From: an uncultured Pseudomonadota bacterium
GTDB taxonomy: Bacteria; Myxococcota_A; UBA9160; PR03
Assembly (NCBI GenBank): GCA_900696485.1
Contig: CAADGG010000102.1
Coordinates: forward strand, 1-64,000
DNA: 64,000 bases
Reading direction: 5' to 3'
Shown here: one piece after another, positions 36,408-44,893 of the stretch
How positions within the stretch are numbered: the first letter of the stretch is position 1
Layout of the letters: every line of letters begins with the position of its first letter
Notes under the pieces: model-generated
Databases searched by the model: none
What the model saw: only the letters and a program-made list of their open reading frames with translations
Told to the model about the DNA's origin: nothing
Program-made: the position numbers and the translations under genes

Positions 36408-37565
36408 TCAGTCCGCGCCGTCGTCCACGCCGCGCAGCGCGTCGACGATCTCGGATCCGAACTCGCGCACGAACCAGGCCTTGAGCTCCGGGATCTCGGC
36501 GACCTCCTCGATCCGGGCCGGATTGCGCCAGGCGATCGCCTCGAGTTGTGTGTTCGGACAGAGCACGCCCGGATCGAGCCCGAGATCCCGCGAACGACTG
36601 GTGCGCCAGCGCTTGAGCCGCTCGACCCGCCGTTCGGTCCGGCGATCCAGCCGGCGCCGGCCGCTTCCTTCGATCCGTTGGAGCGGCTCGTGGGGCAACT
36701 CCTTGCCCCGGATGACCGCTTCGAGGATCTCCTTGCCGAGTCGGCGGAGGATCAGCTCCGTGATGCCCTTGAGCTGGCCGAGCTCCGACAGGGTCCGCGG
36801 CTGATGCTCCGCGATCTCGAGCAGTGTCCGGTTCCCGAGCACCTTGAACGGGGGACGATCGACCTCTCGGGCGCGCGCGTCACGCAGCAGATAGAGCTCG
36901 CGCAGGATCGCAAGTTGGGTCGGAGGCAGGCTCTTGGCGCTCTTGATGCGCAGATAGCCGGCGCCGTCGAATTCGCGCACCGGCCAGGTGCGCGCGATCA
37001 GGGTTTCGAACTCCTCGTGCGCCCACGCGAGCCGCCCCTGTTCTTCCAGGAGCGCCTCGAGCTTCGTCGCCAGCGAGATCAGATACGTGACGTCCGCCGC
37101 CGCGTAGGTCTGCTGCTTCTCACGCAACGGCCGCGCAGACCAGTCCGAACGCTGTTCGTCCTTCGGAAGTTTGACTTGGAAGTGGCGCTCCACGAGTGCG
37201 GCGAGGCCGACCGATGGATAACCGAGCAACTGCGCCGAGATCATCGTGTCGAACAGGTTTGCGAACTCGAAGCCGCAATCCCGCTTCAAGACGAACAGGT
37301 CGTACTCGGCGGCGTGGAAGATCTTGCGGATCCGTTTCGACGCGAACACGGGAGCCAGCGGCGCCAGTTCCGATGGCCCGCCGAGGGCGATCGGATCGAC
37401 GAGGAAGATTCCCTCGCTCGATGCGATCTGGACCAGGCAGGTCTTGTCGAAATAGTGATAGAAGCTGTCGGCTTCGGTATCGACCGCGATGACCTTCTCG
37501 CGCAACAGATCCTTGGCCAGGGCCCGTAGCTCGGCCTCGCGCTCGATGCGCACAGAGTCTGCCAC
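36408..37565 (-). CDS. rnd: Ribonuclease D-like exonuclease
   Basis: A 385-residue DEDD-type 3'-5' exonuclease. Exo I is AVDTEADSFYHY (D29, E31), Exo II is HAAEYDLFVLKRD, and Exo III has TYAAADVTYL (Y-x3-D). An HRDC-like helical region follows (about residues 215-290, ending LGQLKGITELILRRLGKEIL). It would trim tRNA 3' ends. The start is GTG 37563-37565. The gene is divergent from the FIST gene across about 130 bp. Confidence 0.9.
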   Translation of the reverse strand: MADSVRIEREAELRALAKDLLREKVIAVDTEADSFYHYFDKTCLVQIASSEGIFLVDPIALGGPSELAPLAPVFASKRIRKIFHAAEYDLFVLKRDCGFEFANLFDTMISAQLLGYPSVGLAALVERHFQVKLPKDEQRSDWSARPLREKQQTYAAADVTYLISLATKLEALLEEQGRLAWAHEEFETLIARTWPVREFDGAGYLRIKSAKSLPPTQLAILRELYLLRDARAREVDRPPFKVLGNRTLLEIAEHQPRTLSELGQLKGITELILRRLGKEILEAVIRGKELPHEPLQRIEGSGRRRLDRRTERRVERLKRWRTSRSRDLGLDPGVLCPNTQLEAIAWRNPARIEEVAEIPELKAWFVREFGSEIVDALRGVDDGAD

Positions 37566-37693
37566 TGCTTTTGCTCGACTTCCCAGGGGGGCGACGTCCC
37601 AGAGCGTGCATGCCGCATCAGGGGGTCTCGTCGGTGCGGTGACGGCATGCTAGCCGAGGCCCCCTCTCGAGGGAAGCGGCTCGGCCAGGGCCT

Positions 37694-38896
37694 ATGCTCC
37701 CGTGCGTGCTCCAGGCTGGTGCCGCGCTCGCCCGAGACGAGGATCTCGCTCTGGCCGCCACCCGGGCGGCCAGAGCCGCGCTCGAAGCCTGTGGCACGGA
37801 CCGGGCCGACGCGGCCTTCGTCTTCGTCGCCGGCCCTCGATCCGAGGCCGGCCGTGCGGGGGTGGCCGCGGCCGCCGTGCTCGGCACCCCAGCGACCGCT
37901 GCGGCCACGATGCACGGGGCCCTCGGCGGTGGTCTCGAGGAGGAGGGGCGCTCGGCGGTCTCGGTTCTCGCTCTGGCCGGCCTCGAAGCCACCCCGTTCC
38001 GCCTCGAGCACCTGGCCGGCGCCGAGGACATGGCAGGCGCCGAACTCGAGGCCTCGCTACCGCCTACGCCGGGGCCCGCGGATCTGGTCGTGCTGTTCGC
38101 GGATCCGGTTGCTCTCGACCTGCCTCGCCTGCTCCGGTCGATCGATGAGGGGCGGGCCGCGCGAACCCTCGTCGGCCTGGCGGCGGCGGTCGGCCCGCGA
38201 GGACCGGCGCGGCTCCTGTGGTGTGGCCGGGAAGTCGAGGCAGGCGGCGCCTGTGGACTCGTCTTGCACCTCGACGAGCCGGCGCGGGTCGTCGTGAGTC
38301 ATGGCTGTCGGCCGATCACCGAGCCGTTGCCGGTGACGCGCGTCGAGGGCCACTGGCTGCTCGAGATCGGTGGCCGGCCGGCCCTCGAGGTCTATCGCGA
38401 GGCGGCCGGGAGTCTGCTCGGATCGGATCTTTCACGGGCGGCCGGAAGGCTGCTCGTGGCCTTGCCGCGGGGCCCGCTGCGCGACGACTTCGTCGTCCGC
38501 CGCGTGACCGGCTTCGCGCCGGAGCGGCAGGCATTCGCGCTGGCGGAACCCCTGCGCTCCGGCGTGTCCCTGCGGCTCGCGCTGCGTGAGGCCGCACTGG
38601 TCCGCGAGGATCTCCAGCGTGCCCTCGCCGCCGCCGGGCCGGCCACCGCTGCGCTGTACCTCAGCTGTCCCGGGCGTGGCCACCGCCTGTTCCACCATCC
38701 TGGCCTCGAGACGGCGACCGTCGACAACGCACTGGCGGGGACCGTTGTTGCTGGCGGATTCGGTTCCTTCCAGTTCGGCCCCGTCGCGGCCGCGACCGAA
38801 CTCCACACCTACGCCGCCGTCGTCGCGTTGCTCGGCGTCAAGAAAGGGGCCGGGTTCGATTCGTCAACTTCTCGCGCCGGAGGCGCGAGAAGTTGA
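37694..38896 (+). CDS. FIST-domain sensory protein with repeat-derived C-terminus
   Basis: A 400-residue cytoplasmic protein. The FIST N domain covers about residues 30-215 (ADAAFVFVAGPRSEAG, GTPATAAATMHGALGG), and the FIST C domain lies at about 235-378 (ALYLSCPGRGHRLFHHPG, GGFGSFQFGPVAAATELHTY). FIST domains bind small molecules, often amino acids, and occur in signalling proteins; no output domain is fused here. The last 20 or so residues (from VKKGAGFDSS) and the stop codon come from the palindromic repeat at 38836-38924, so the original C-terminus has been replaced. Confidence 0.8.
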   Translation: MLPCVLQAGAALARDEDLALAATRAARAALEACGTDRADAAFVFVAGPRSEAGRAGVAAAAVLGTPATAAATMHGALGGGLEEEGRSAVSVLALAGLEATPFRLEHLAGAEDMAGAELEASLPPTPGPADLVVLFADPVALDLPRLLRSIDEGRAARTLVGLAAAVGPRGPARLLWCGREVEAGGACGLVLHLDEPARVVVSHGCRPITEPLPVTRVEGHWLLEIGGRPALEVYREAAGSLLGSDLSRAAGRLLVALPRGPLRDDFVVRRVTGFAPERQAFALAEPLRSGVSLRLALREAALVREDLQRALAAAGPATAALYLSCPGRGHRLFHHPGLETATVDNALAGTVVAGGFGSFQFGPVAAATELHTYAAVVALLGVKKGAGFDSSTSRAGGARS

Positions 38897-38924
38897 CGAA
38901 TCGAACCCGGCCCCTTTCTTGACG
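38836..38924. repeat. Long palindromic repeat, copy 3 (subtype TTCGATTC), partly coding
   Basis: Perfect 43-bp arms (38836-38878 and 38882-38924) surround the loop GGA. The ends are CGTCAAGAAAGGGGCC as in copy 1, but the inner part is GGGTTCGATTCGTCAACTTC with a GCGCC/GGCGC tip. The left arm and loop are read in frame by the FIST gene, whose TGA stop (38894-38896) lies in the right arm. proS starts 60 bp downstream. Confidence 0.95.
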
Positions 38925-38983
38925 GGCGGGGTCGCCGGGGGGCGGGATTCGTTAGTTTGGGCCGGTACGGAGGAGGACGCCGG

Positions 38984-40699
38984 TTGCGTTGGTCCAAGAG
39001 CTTCATCCCGACGCTGCGGGACGACCCCGCCGATGCGGAGGCGATCAGCCACCGGCTGCTCGTCCGCGCGGGCCTGATGCGTCAGCTCGCCGCTGGGGTG
39101 TACTCGCTGTTGCCGCTCGGGTGGCGCGTGTGCCGCAAGATCGAGCGGATCGTCCGCGAGGAGATGGAACGGATCGGTGCCCAGGAGTTCCGGCTTCCGG
39201 CCCTGCACCCGTCGGAACTGTGGCAGCGCTCGGGCCGCTGGCAGGTGATGGGAGAGGAGATGTTCCGGCTCGCGGACCGCCGTGGCGCCGAGCTGTGTCT
39301 TGGCATGACCCACGAAGAGGTCTTCGCGTCGCTGGCCGTCGAGCTCCGCAGCTACCGGGCGCTCCCGCAGATCTGGTACCAGATGCAGACCAAGTTTCGC
39401 GACGAACCGCGTCCGAAGTCCGGCCTGCTCCGGGTTCGCGAGTTCGTGATGAAGGATTCCTACTCGCTCGACGTCGACCGCGAGGGCCTGGACCGCGCGT
39501 TCCAGCTGCACTTCGACGCATACCGGCGCATCTTCGAGCGCTGTGGCCTGTCTCCGCTGGCCGTCGAGGCGTCGTCCGGGGCGATGGGCGGCAGCGAATC
39601 GATCGAGTTCATGGTGCCGAGCGATGCCGGGGAGGACTGGGTCGCGTCATGCGGCGCCTGCGGCTATGCGGCGAACGTCGAGAAGGCCACGTCCCGGCTC
39701 GCCGACATCGCGGATCCGGAACCCCGCTCGACCGCGCCCGAGAGGTTCGCCACGCCCGGCGTACGAACGATCGAGGAACTGGCGCGATTTTCCGACGGCG
39801 CGCCGGCCGAGCGCCAGATCAAGACCCTCGTCTATGTGCTCGACGGGGAGACTGCGCTGGTGCTGCTGCGCGGGGACCATGCGCTCTCCGAGCAGAAGCT
39901 CGCCGACGGTGCCGGCGCCGTCGCAGTCCGGCCCGCGACCGACGAGGAGATCCGCGCCGCACTCGGGGCGTCGGCCGGCAGCCTCGGCGCCGTCGGAGTC
40001 CATCGCCCCCGCGTGCTGGCCGATCTCGCGCTGCAGGGTCGTCGCGCGATGACCACCGGAGCCAACGAGGACGGCTTCCACCTGCGCGGCGTCGACGTGA
40101 TGCGCGATCTCGACGTCGCCGCCTGGCTCGACCTGCGGGCCGTCGCCGCGGGCGAAGCGTGTCCGCTGTGTGGGGCGGCGCTCGCCGTCGACAAGACCAT
40201 CGAGGTCGGCCACATCTTCAAGCTCGGGACCCGCTACAGCGAGGCGCTCGGGGCGAACGTTCTCGACGAACAGGGCCGCTCGCTCCCGATCGTGATGGGC
40301 TCCTACGGGATCGGCATCGGGCGCGTCACGGCGTCGATCGTCGAGCGGTGTCACGACGCGGCCGGCATCACGTGGCCGGTGAGCGTGGCGCCCTTCGAGG
40401 TCGTCGTGACGGTGCTGAATCCAAAGGAGGTCGAGACCGCCGAAGTGGGGGAGCGGATCTACGATGCCCTGCGCGCCGCGGGCATCGACGTCTTGTTGGA
40501 TGATCGGGACGAGCGCCCCGGCGTGAAGTTCAAGGACGCCGATCTGGTCGGGATCCCGTATCGCATCGTCGTCGGCGCCCGGGGTCTCGAGAAGAAGGTG
40601 GTCGAGCTGAAACGCCGTCGGGACGGACAGACCCGCGAGTTGCCGCTGGAGCGCGCGGCCGAGGTCGTCGCAGAGGCAGTCTTCGAGGAGCGGCATTGA
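38984..40699 (+). CDS. proS: Prolyl-tRNA synthetase
   Basis: A 571-residue class II synthetase of the bacterial type with the editing insert. TTG 38984 follows GGAGGAGG, and the N-terminus LRWSKSFIPTLRDDP fits the family. Motif 1 is in the EMERIGAQEFRLPALHPSEL region, motif 2 has TKFRDEPRPKSGLLRVREF, and motif 3 has GSYGIGIGRVTASIVE. The INS editing domain spans about residues 230-400. A C-terminal anticodon-binding domain follows (VAPFEVVVTVLN). The stop is 1 bp before the acyl-CoA dehydrogenase start, so the two are probably cotranscribed. Confidence 0.95.
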   Translation: MRWSKSFIPTLRDDPADAEAISHRLLVRAGLMRQLAAGVYSLLPLGWRVCRKIERIVREEMERIGAQEFRLPALHPSELWQRSGRWQVMGEEMFRLADRRGAELCLGMTHEEVFASLAVELRSYRALPQIWYQMQTKFRDEPRPKSGLLRVREFVMKDSYSLDVDREGLDRAFQLHFDAYRRIFERCGLSPLAVEASSGAMGGSESIEFMVPSDAGEDWVASCGACGYAANVEKATSRLADIADPEPRSTAPERFATPGVRTIEELARFSDGAPAERQIKTLVYVLDGETALVLLRGDHALSEQKLADGAGAVAVRPATDEEIRAALGASAGSLGAVGVHRPRVLADLALQGRRAMTTGANEDGFHLRGVDVMRDLDVAAWLDLRAVAAGEACPLCGAALAVDKTIEVGHIFKLGTRYSEALGANVLDEQGRSLPIVMGSYGIGIGRVTASIVERCHDAAGITWPVSVAPFEVVVTVLNPKEVETAEVGERIYDALRAAGIDVLLDDRDERPGVKFKDADLVGIPYRIVVGARGLEKKVVELKRRRDGQTRELPLERAAEVVAEAVFEERH

Positions 40700-40700
40700 A

Positions 40701-41858
40701 ATGGATCACCCCGCCCTGACGATGCTGTCCGAGGACGAGGCGATCTTCGCCCGCACCGTCCGCTCGTTCGCCGACGCGACGCTCCGTCCGCTCGTGAGCC
40801 AGATGGATCGCGAAGGGAAGTTCCTGCCCGAAGTGATCGCCTCGCTCCACGAGATGGGACTGCTCGCGATCGAGATTCCCGAAGCTCTCGGCGGGGCCGG
40901 GGCGAGCTTCTTCATGAGCATCCTCGCCATCGAAGAGCTGGCCCGTGTCGATCCGTCGGTGGCGGTGGTCTGCGACGTCCAGAACACGCTGGTGATCAAC
41001 GCGATCCGGCGCTGGGGGAACGCGGAGCAACAGGAGCGTTTCTTCCGTCAGCTCGCCGGGGGCACGATCGGTGCGTACGCGCTCTCGGAAGCCGGCGCCG
41101 GCAGTGACGCCTTCGCCCTCGCCTGTCGCGCCGAGGAGCGCGGCGATCATTTCGTGCTGCACGGCCGCAAGCTCTGGATCACGAACGGTGACGAAGCGGG
41201 TCTGTTCCTGGTCTTCGCCAACGTGAACCCGGAGGCCGGCTATCGCGGCATCACCTGCTTCGTCGTCGAGCGCGGCATGGCCGGCTTCTCGATTCCGCGC
41301 AAGGAAGACAAGCTCGGGATCCGGGCGTCGAGCACCTGCGAGCTTCTCTTCGACGGCGTGGAGGTGCCGCGCGCCCAGGTGCTCGGCGACGTGGGCAAGG
41401 GCTACAAGGTCGCGATCGAGACGCTCAACGAGGGCAGGATCGGGATCGGCGCGCAGATGGTGGGGCTGGCCCGGGGCGCGCTCGAGGGCGCCCTCGGCTA
41501 CGTCCGGGAGCGCGAGCAGTTCGGTCGCAAGATCGCGGAGTTCCAGGCCGTGCGGCATCGGCTGGCGCGCTGCGCGACGGAGCTCGAGGCGGCGCGCTTG
41601 CTGGTGTACAACGCGGCGCGGCTCCACGATGCCGGGCAGCCGTTCCTGCGCGAGGCCGCGATGGCCAAGTGGTTCGCCAGCGAAGTGGCCGAGCGCGTCG
41701 CCAGCGAGTGCCTCGAGCTGTGGGGAGGCGTCGGATTCACCAAGGAGTGTCCCGCGGAAAAGCTGCTGCGAGACGCCAAGATCGGCAAGATCTACGAGGG
41801 CACCTCGTTCATCCAGCTCGACACGATCGCGAAGTCGCTGTTGGGTGAGGGCCTGTAG
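40701..41858 (+). CDS. Short/branched-chain acyl-CoA dehydrogenase
   Basis: A 385-residue flavoprotein that would oxidise an acyl-CoA to the trans-2-enoyl-CoA. Features include IGAYALSEAGAGSDA (FAD site), LWITNGDEAGLFLVF, the LNEGRIGIGAQMVGLARGA helix, REQFGRKIAEFQAVRHRLA, and the catalytic Glu in GKIYEGTSFIQLDTIAKSL. Similarity to human ACADSB-type enzymes is suggested by overall pattern. Chain specificity is not readable. It is one base downstream of proS. Confidence 0.9.
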   Translation: MDHPALTMLSEDEAIFARTVRSFADATLRPLVSQMDREGKFLPEVIASLHEMGLLAIEIPEALGGAGASFFMSILAIEELARVDPSVAVVCDVQNTLVINAIRRWGNAEQQERFFRQLAGGTIGAYALSEAGAGSDAFALACRAEERGDHFVLHGRKLWITNGDEAGLFLVFANVNPEAGYRGITCFVVERGMAGFSIPRKEDKLGIRASSTCELLFDGVEVPRAQVLGDVGKGYKVAIETLNEGRIGIGAQMVGLARGALEGALGYVREREQFGRKIAEFQAVRHRLARCATELEAARLLVYNAARLHDAGQPFLREAAMAKWFASEVAERVASECLELWGGVGFTKECPAEKLLRDAKIGKIYEGTSFIQLDTIAKSLLGEGL

Positions 41859-41984
41859 GGACGCCCCCGCACCCTCCCGCGCCGAGCCTCTCTCGCGCCG
41901 GGCCGTCCGGGTTTGCAGCCGCCAACGGGAATTCGTGCGGCTACAATCGGACTCGACGACCCAACGACGAGGAGGACGCTGACG

Positions 41985-42689
41985 ATGGAACTGTTCAGCA
42001 TGGAGGGGTGGTACATCCTACTCCGCTGGTTCCACTTCCTGGCCGGGATCACCTGGATCGGGATTCTCTACTACTTCAACTTCGTCCAGACGCCGTTCTT
42101 CGGCACGGAGCTCGGCGGGACCGCCCGCGGCCCGATGGTGCGAGGACTCGTTCCCAATGCCATGTGGTGGTTCCGGTGGGGAGCGATGGTCACGTTCCTG
42201 ACCGGCTGGCTGATCGTGTTCACGAAGCTCGGGCACGAGAAGATGCCGATCGATGCCGGCTACATGACCCGGATCCTCACCGGCGGCCTGCTCGGCACGT
42301 TCATGTGGGCGAACGTGTGGTTCGTGATCTGGCCGGCCCAGAAGGTGGTGATCGCCTCCGCGGAGCAGGTCGCAGCCGGGGGCCAGGCGATTCCCGAGGC
42401 GGCCGCGCGTGGCCCGCGAGCCGGGCTCGCCTCGCGCGTGAACACGCTGTTCTCGATCCCGATGCTGTTCTTCATGGCTGCGGCCAGCCACTTCGCGTTC
42501 ACCGGGACCGGCGGCGTCGGGCTGTACTGGACGGTGGCCCTGATCGTGATACTGGCCGTCGAGGCGCAGGCGTTGCTGGGCCCCGGGCTCCGGACGCAGA
42601 AGCCGCTGGCGACCGTGTCCGGCACGATCCACGCCGGCCTCGGCTTGACGCTGCTGCTGTTCCTGGCGCAGGAGTTGCTGACGAACTGA
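41985..42689 (+). CDS. PuuD/urate-hydroxylase-like membrane protein without cytochrome domain
   Basis: A 234-residue membrane protein from ATG 41985, with GAGGAGGA upstream. About seven helices include LLRWFHFLAGITWIGILYY, WFRWGAMVTFLTGWLIVF, LLGTFMWANVWFVIWPAQKV, TLFSIPMLFFMAAASHFAF and IHAGLGLTLLLFLAQEL. This matches the Urate_ox_N family. Full-length PuuD carries a C-terminal cytochrome c domain that is absent here, but a cytochrome c lipoprotein gene lies next door in the opposite orientation. A TACAAT -10-like box is at 41942. Real substrate activity is uncertain, because many family members are uncharacterised. Confidence 0.65.
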   Translation: MELFSMEGWYILLRWFHFLAGITWIGILYYFNFVQTPFFGTELGGTARGPMVRGLVPNAMWWFRWGAMVTFLTGWLIVFTKLGHEKMPIDAGYMTRILTGGLLGTFMWANVWFVIWPAQKVVIASAEQVAAGGQAIPEAAARGPRAGLASRVNTLFSIPMLFFMAAASHFAFTGTGGVGLYWTVALIVILAVEAQALLGPGLRTQKPLATVSGTIHAGLGLTLLLFLAQELLTN

Positions 42690-42746
42690 GCCGCGCCGAC
42701 ATCCCAGGGAACGAAGCGGGCGGGTCGCTGGGCGGCCCGACCGTTT

Positions 42747-43151
42747 TCATTGCGACGCGGCGGCGCTCTGCGTGCTCTCCGTGATGAACGCCAGGAGATC
42801 GTCGAGCTGCCCGGCGAGATGGGAAAAGGCCGGCATGCCCCCCGTCGTTCGTTTCGGCGTGTAGCCCGGCGGGTAGGCCCCCCGCACCACACGCCACTCG
42901 AGCAGTTCCCGGGTCGTCCCCGCCAGGTTCGGCCCGAGCGCGCCATCCTGGGTCGGATCGGCGTTGTGACACGCCACGCAGACGTTCATGTAGATCCCGC
43001 GTCCGCGCCGCGCCGCCTCGGAGAGAGGCACCGTCTCCTCACTCGCGCAGCCGCCGAGGAGAAGCCCGATGACGAGCGGCAGCGCCGCCGCTCGCCACAT
43101 CCTCGATCCACGTCCCTGCCCCGCGACCCCGTGCGCCACGATCGACTCCAT
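42747..43151 (-). CDS. Cytochrome c lipoprotein
   Basis: A small exported cytochrome. A lipoprotein signal (LPLVIGLLLGGCAS) is followed by one haem site (MNVCVACHNADPT, CxxCH), with a probable axial Met in TTGGMPAFSHL. The fold is a class I c-type monohaem domain (LGPNLAGTTRELLEW). I used ATG 43151; ATG 43100 gives the more usual 18-residue signal and is equally likely. It is convergent with the PuuD-like gene and may serve as its electron acceptor (inference). Confidence 0.8.
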   Translation of the reverse strand: MESIVAHGVAGQGRGSRMWRAAALPLVIGLLLGGCASEETVPLSEAARRGRGIYMNVCVACHNADPTQDGALGPNLAGTTRELLEWRVVRGAYPPGYTPKRTTGGMPAFSHLAGQLDDLLAFITESTQSAAASQ

Positions 43152-43208
43152 CACCCGCGAGCGAGCCTCCGTTGGGAAAGGGCCGGAGCGTAGCGTCCGT
43201 CTGGTATC

Positions 43209-43781
43209 GTGCCGGACATGTCAGCGGACCGCGGCGGCGTGCAAAGCGGGCTCCGCGTCACCCCGGCGAACGCCCTCACGTTGCTGCGACTGGCGCTGGT
43301 GCCGCTCCTCGGCGTGGCGATCCTGCACGACCAGGCGCTCACGGCCAGCGCCCTGTTTGCCGGGGCCGTCGCGACGGATTTCGCCGACGGCGCGGTCGCC
43401 CGACGGCGCCGCGAAGTGACGGCGTTCGGCGGTCTGCTCGATCACGCGGCCGACGCGACGCTGTGCGTCGTGGGTCTGGCCGCGTGGGCATGCCGGGGCG
43501 AGATTCCGGTCCTGCTGGCCCCGCTCGTCGCCGCGGCGTTCACGCAGTACGCGCTCGATTCGCGCGTCCTCGCCGGCCGGCCGCTCCGGACGAGCAAGCT
43601 CGGTCGCTGGAACGGGATCGCCTACTACGTCCTGGTGGGAGTTCCGATCGGCCGTGACCTGGTCGGCTTCGTCTGGCCCGGCCCCGCCTGGATGCGGGTC
43701 GCGGGCTGGCTGCTGCTCGTGTCGACGCTCGCGTCGATGGTGGACCGCTGGCTGGCGCAGCGACGGGCATCCGCGCCGTAG
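43209..43781 (+). CDS. CDP-alcohol phosphatidyltransferase family protein
   Basis: A 190-residue membrane enzyme. The full signature D-x2-D-G-x2-A-R-x8-G-x3-D-x3-D is present: D57, D60, G61, A64, R65, G74, D78 and D82 (TDFADGAVARRRR then GGLLDHAADA). About six helices surround it, starting with TLLRLALVPLLGVAIL. It transfers a phosphatidyl group from CDP-diacylglycerol to an alcohol such as glycerol-3-phosphate or inositol phosphate; the acceptor is not clear. The start is GTG 43209 or ATG 43218. Confidence 0.85.
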   Translation: MPDMSADRGGVQSGLRVTPANALTLLRLALVPLLGVAILHDQALTASALFAGAVATDFADGAVARRRREVTAFGGLLDHAADATLCVVGLAAWACRGEIPVLLAPLVAAAFTQYALDSRVLAGRPLRTSKLGRWNGIAYYVLVGVPIGRDLVGFVWPGPAWMRVAGWLLLVSTLASMVDRWLAQRRASAP

Positions 43782-43820
43782 CTCGATGGCACGACGGACC
43801 GGCCGTGGCGTCCGGAGGCC

Positions 43821-44819
43821 TCAGCTCCCGGCGAAGAGTTCTCGCTGTGCGCGCCGCAGGAAGACCAGGCCGATCGCCGCGTTGAAGAAGATGAAGAAGT
43901 TGTGCATGACGAGCCCGAAGGCCGCCATCTCGGCCGGATGATCGGGGAACAGCAGCACCCACATCGAAATCGCGACGGCTCGCATGGGGCCGGGCGTGGC
44001 CGCCCCGAAGAAGATCAGCGGCAGCACGCCGAGCATCTGCAGGAAGTCCGCTTCGATGCCGAACAGGCGCAGCGCCAGTGTGTAGACGAGCGCGGCGGCC
44101 AGCAGGGCCGGCGACCGCAGCAGCACGATGGTGCCGTACTGCCAGGGCTGCGCCTGCCGGAACGCATGCAGGATCTGCCGGTCGCGGAGCGGGGAGTGCG
44201 GGGCGAGCGTGCCGCGGAAGTAGAGGATCCAGGCGACGAAGAACACGCCGGCCCCGAGGCCGAGCCAGGGGAGCGCCCGGAACGCGTCCGGCAGCGCGTC
44301 CCAGCGCAGCGCGGCGCCGGCGAGCGCCCACAGCAACAGGTAGTAGAACTCGCAGAACATGATGAAGAGCATGCTCGACCCGACCTGCCAGCCGGGCACG
44401 CCGTTGCGCCGATTCAGGTAGATCGCCATCACGCCCTTGCCGACCTGCTCGTTCAGGATCGACAGGATGTAGGTGCTGGCGCGTACGGGCAGGATGTCGA
44501 GGTACGCGACGCGGGCATTGAACCAGTTGACGACCCGCCACACGACGAGCGAATCGACCAGGAAGAAGAACGTCGAGTACGGGATCATCAGCGCGAGCCA
44601 GGTCCACCAGTCGACGGTCTCGAACACGGACGCCAGGAACGGAAGCGCCGAGGACCCCTGCGCGCGAGCGGCGCCCTCGATCCGCGTATAGAGGAATGCG
44701 AAGCAGGCGAGCGTGATCGCCCACGGCGCGAGCCGGGCGAGCCGCGACGAGCGGCGGAGGGGGGCGGCGCCGGACCGCGTGTCGGGCGTCGTCTCCGGTT
44801 CGAGAGCGGGCTCGGACAC
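43821..44819 (-). CDS. Lysylphosphatidylglycerol-synthase-TM-like (UPF0104) membrane protein
   Basis: A 332-residue integral membrane protein with about eight helices: LAPWAITLACFAFLYTRI, FETVDWWTWLALMIPYSTFF, SSMLFIMFCEFYYLLLWALA, LGLGAGVFFVAWILYFRG and MLGVLPLIFFGAATPGPMRA. NEQVGKGVMAIYLNRRNG and the PGPMRAVAISMWVLLFPDHP loop resemble the flippase-like UPF0104/LPG-synthase TM family. The catalytic domain of MprF is absent. I chose GTG 44819, because GGAGGA lies just upstream; the frame is open to 44969. Confidence 0.65.
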   Translation of the reverse strand: MSEPALEPETTPDTRSGAAPLRRSSRLARLAPWAITLACFAFLYTRIEGAARAQGSSALPFLASVFETVDWWTWLALMIPYSTFFFLVDSLVVWRVVNWFNARVAYLDILPVRASTYILSILNEQVGKGVMAIYLNRRNGVPGWQVGSSMLFIMFCEFYYLLLWALAGAALRWDALPDAFRALPWLGLGAGVFFVAWILYFRGTLAPHSPLRDRQILHAFRQAQPWQYGTIVLLRSPALLAAALVYTLALRLFGIEADFLQMLGVLPLIFFGAATPGPMRAVAISMWVLLFPDHPAEMAAFGLVMHNFFIFFNAAIGLVFLRRAQRELFAGS

Positions 44820-44893
44820 GGGGTCCTCCGGACGGCGTTCGGATTCGGGGAGGGTGCCGCGTCCGGACGCCGCACGCCCGGTCCGGCGTGTCG

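Noticed and set aside
38850..38866. GGGTTCGATTC inside the palindromes resembles a tRNA T-arm
   Set aside because: There is no acceptor, D or anticodon stem around it, and the same bases are palindromic in all copies. The similarity is accidental.
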